A DNA stretch of 31,419 nucleotides, taken from positions 1 through 31,419 of the forward strand of contig USFD01000034.1 in assembly GCA_900553885.1 (NCBI GenBank). Direction: 5' to 3'. The notes beneath the pieces are model-generated. The model had not been told where the DNA came from and did not search any database. It saw only the letters and a program-made list of their open reading frames with translations. This DNA is from an uncultured Ruminococcus sp. Its GTDB lineage: Bacteria; Bacillota; Clostridia; Lachnospirales; Lachnospiraceae. Below, in pieces: positions 30,560-31,419 of the stretch (position 1 is the first letter of the stretch; each line of letters starts with the position of its first letter). Position numbers and translations under genes: made by a program.

Positions 30560-31419
30560 CTAAGCTACATAGGGCAACAACATTGCCGGATAGTAGCATT
30601 CAGCCGGTGTCTGGTATTCGAGTGCAGAATGACGGCGCTCAAAGTTGTAGGTATGGATATACTTCCCGATGGCACTCCTTGCCTCCCGAATGTTATTGTA
30701 TTGCGTCAGATAAGCTTCTTCATACTTGAAGCTGCGGAACCAGCGCTCGATCATGATGTTATCTGCCCACCTGCTTTTCCCGTCCATGCTCTGACGGATC
30801 CCATTTTCCTTTACAAAGTCAATGTACTGCTGACTTGTGAATTGGCATCCCTGATCAGAATTCAGGATCTGCGGTTTCGCTACTTTAAAGGCTTTTTTCA
30901 GGGCGGTGATCACCATCCTTGTATCAAGAGTATCATCGACTTCCCAGCCGACAATACAGCGGCTGTACCAGTCAATCACGGCCGTCAGATACAGGAATCC
31001 GCGCCGGATGGGGACATAGGTAATATCGATGGACCATGCCTGGTTTGGTCTGTCTATCACTGCATTACGCAGGAGATAGGGACATACCCTGGCCTGCTGC
31101 ATCCGCTTAGAAAGATTCATTTTCGGATAAATGGGATAAATATCCATCTCATTCATATAACGCCTTGCTTTGCGTCGGCCGACCTGATATCCACGGGCTT
31201 TCAGCTGCGCAGACATTTGTCTGGCACCCCAGGTTGGATTATCCGTATGCAGATGGTCAATGATCTCCTTACAGGCCAATTCTTCGTCAGATATTGGCGT
31301 GCCTTTATAATAAATGCTGGTACGATTAATACCGAGAAGCCTGGCACCAACAGAAGCGGGGAGCTCTTTAGTCGTCAAAAGGTTTTGGACTAAATTTACT
31401 CTCGTAGTCAGGTCCGCAA
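30560..31419 (-). CDS. IS3-family transposase OrfB (integrase-type), 5' end beyond window
   Basis: The frame is open to the window edge: before the possible TTG start at 31378 it already reads ADLTTRVNLVQNLL. The visible protein has the IS3 OrfB order. There is an HTH_21-like region (NPTWGARQMSAQLKARGYQV), then an rve-type catalytic core with Asp118 (WSIDITYV), Asp175 (NSDQGCQFTS) and Glu211 (ADNIMIERWFRS; numbering from TTG 31378). It ends with the usual YNFERRHSALEYQTPAE. The partner OrfA, which normally joins it by a -1 frameshift, would lie to the right of the window. The DDE residues are present, so the enzyme may be active. Confidence 0.88.
   Translation of the reverse strand, partial: ADLTTRVNLVQNLLTTKELPASVGARLLGINRTSIYYKGTPISDEELACKEIIDHLHTDNPTWGARQMSAQLKARGYQVGRRKARRYMNEMDIYPIYPKMNLSKRMQQARVCPYLLRNAVIDRPNQAWSIDITYVPIRRGFLYLTAVIDWYSRCIVGWEVDDTLDTRMVITALKKAFKVAKPQILNSDQGCQFTSQQYIDFVKENGIRQSMDGKSRWADNIMIERWFRSFKYEEAYLTQYNNIREARSAIGKYIHTYNFERRHSALEYQTPAECYYPAMLLPYVA

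Noticed and set aside
30527..31393. 288-codon plus-strand frame
   Set aside because: It is the reverse of a clear IS3 OrfB transposase with DDE residues.

Overview
The window looks like chromosome from a gut-type Lachnospiraceae firmicute (Blautia/Mediterraneibacter-like; the genus is a guess). The support is Gram-positive sortase and SipW machinery, strong AGGAGG ribosome binding sites, Rpn-type nuclease paralogs, a DUF3810 protease, YesN/Lpl-type sugar-uptake remnants, and proteins that read like that family. UGA is a normal stop here: several intact genes end in TGA inside tight gene overlaps.

Layout. (1) 1-1715: two Rpn/PD-(D/E)XK-type nuclease paralogs, the first cut by the window edge. 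They share a near-identical core and carry different C-terminal tails. (2) 1785-2108: a small two-helix membrane protein gene broken by one in-frame TGA, followed by a strong terminator. (3) 2221-15775: the main feature, a surface-fibre locus. Its order is: a 63-aa conserved-looking small protein; a 1576-aa fibro-slime/Cna-B tip-type adhesin; an LPSTG backbone pilin; a terminator; two class C sortases; a pilin-like secreted protein without an anchor; two SipW-dependent (TasA/CalY-like) secreted proteins; an APKTG-anchored protein; a MucBP-like membrane-anchored protein; a terminator; and the ER-type signal peptidase SipW. It joins sortase-polymerised pili and SipW-processed fibre proteins in one run of genes. 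The adhesin and backbone genes are compositional mosaics: AT-rich middles inside GC-richer conserved ends.

(4) 15791-17650: an ABC/OLD-like AAA ATPase followed by a frameshifted PD-(D/E)XK-like partner, probably the remains of a two-gene defence-type module. (5) 17826-18935 (minus): a DUF3810 membrane metalloprotease with HELSH. Next to its promoter lies an intergenic double hairpin that may be a dispersed repeat. (6) 19137-22580: two diguanylate cyclases. One is cytosolic (SnoaL-like, PAS, GGDEF). The other is membrane-bound with a C-terminal cysteine cluster and is preceded by a promoter plus terminator that suggests a short RNA or attenuated leader.

(7) 22593-26732: a decayed sugar-utilisation locus. 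It holds a permease fragment fused by deletion to a solute-binding protein pseudogene, an intact PH-domain membrane protein, an intact acetyl-esterase-like hydrolase, and a broken YesN/AraC response regulator. (8) 26733-28863: a complete IS1634/IS4-like insertion sequence abutting that regulator, with 31-bp inverted ends whose inner motif recurs as a palindrome at the transposase promoter. (9) 29098-30186 (minus): a low-GC membrane coiled-coil protein of unknown function. (10) 30560-31419 (minus): an IS3-family transposase that runs off the right edge.

Together the left half is a working cell-surface assembly locus (pilins, their sortases, SipW and its substrates). The right half is an eroding accessory region with two insertion sequences, several pseudogenes and a few surviving genes. 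All calls were made by reading the sequence; no database search was run.
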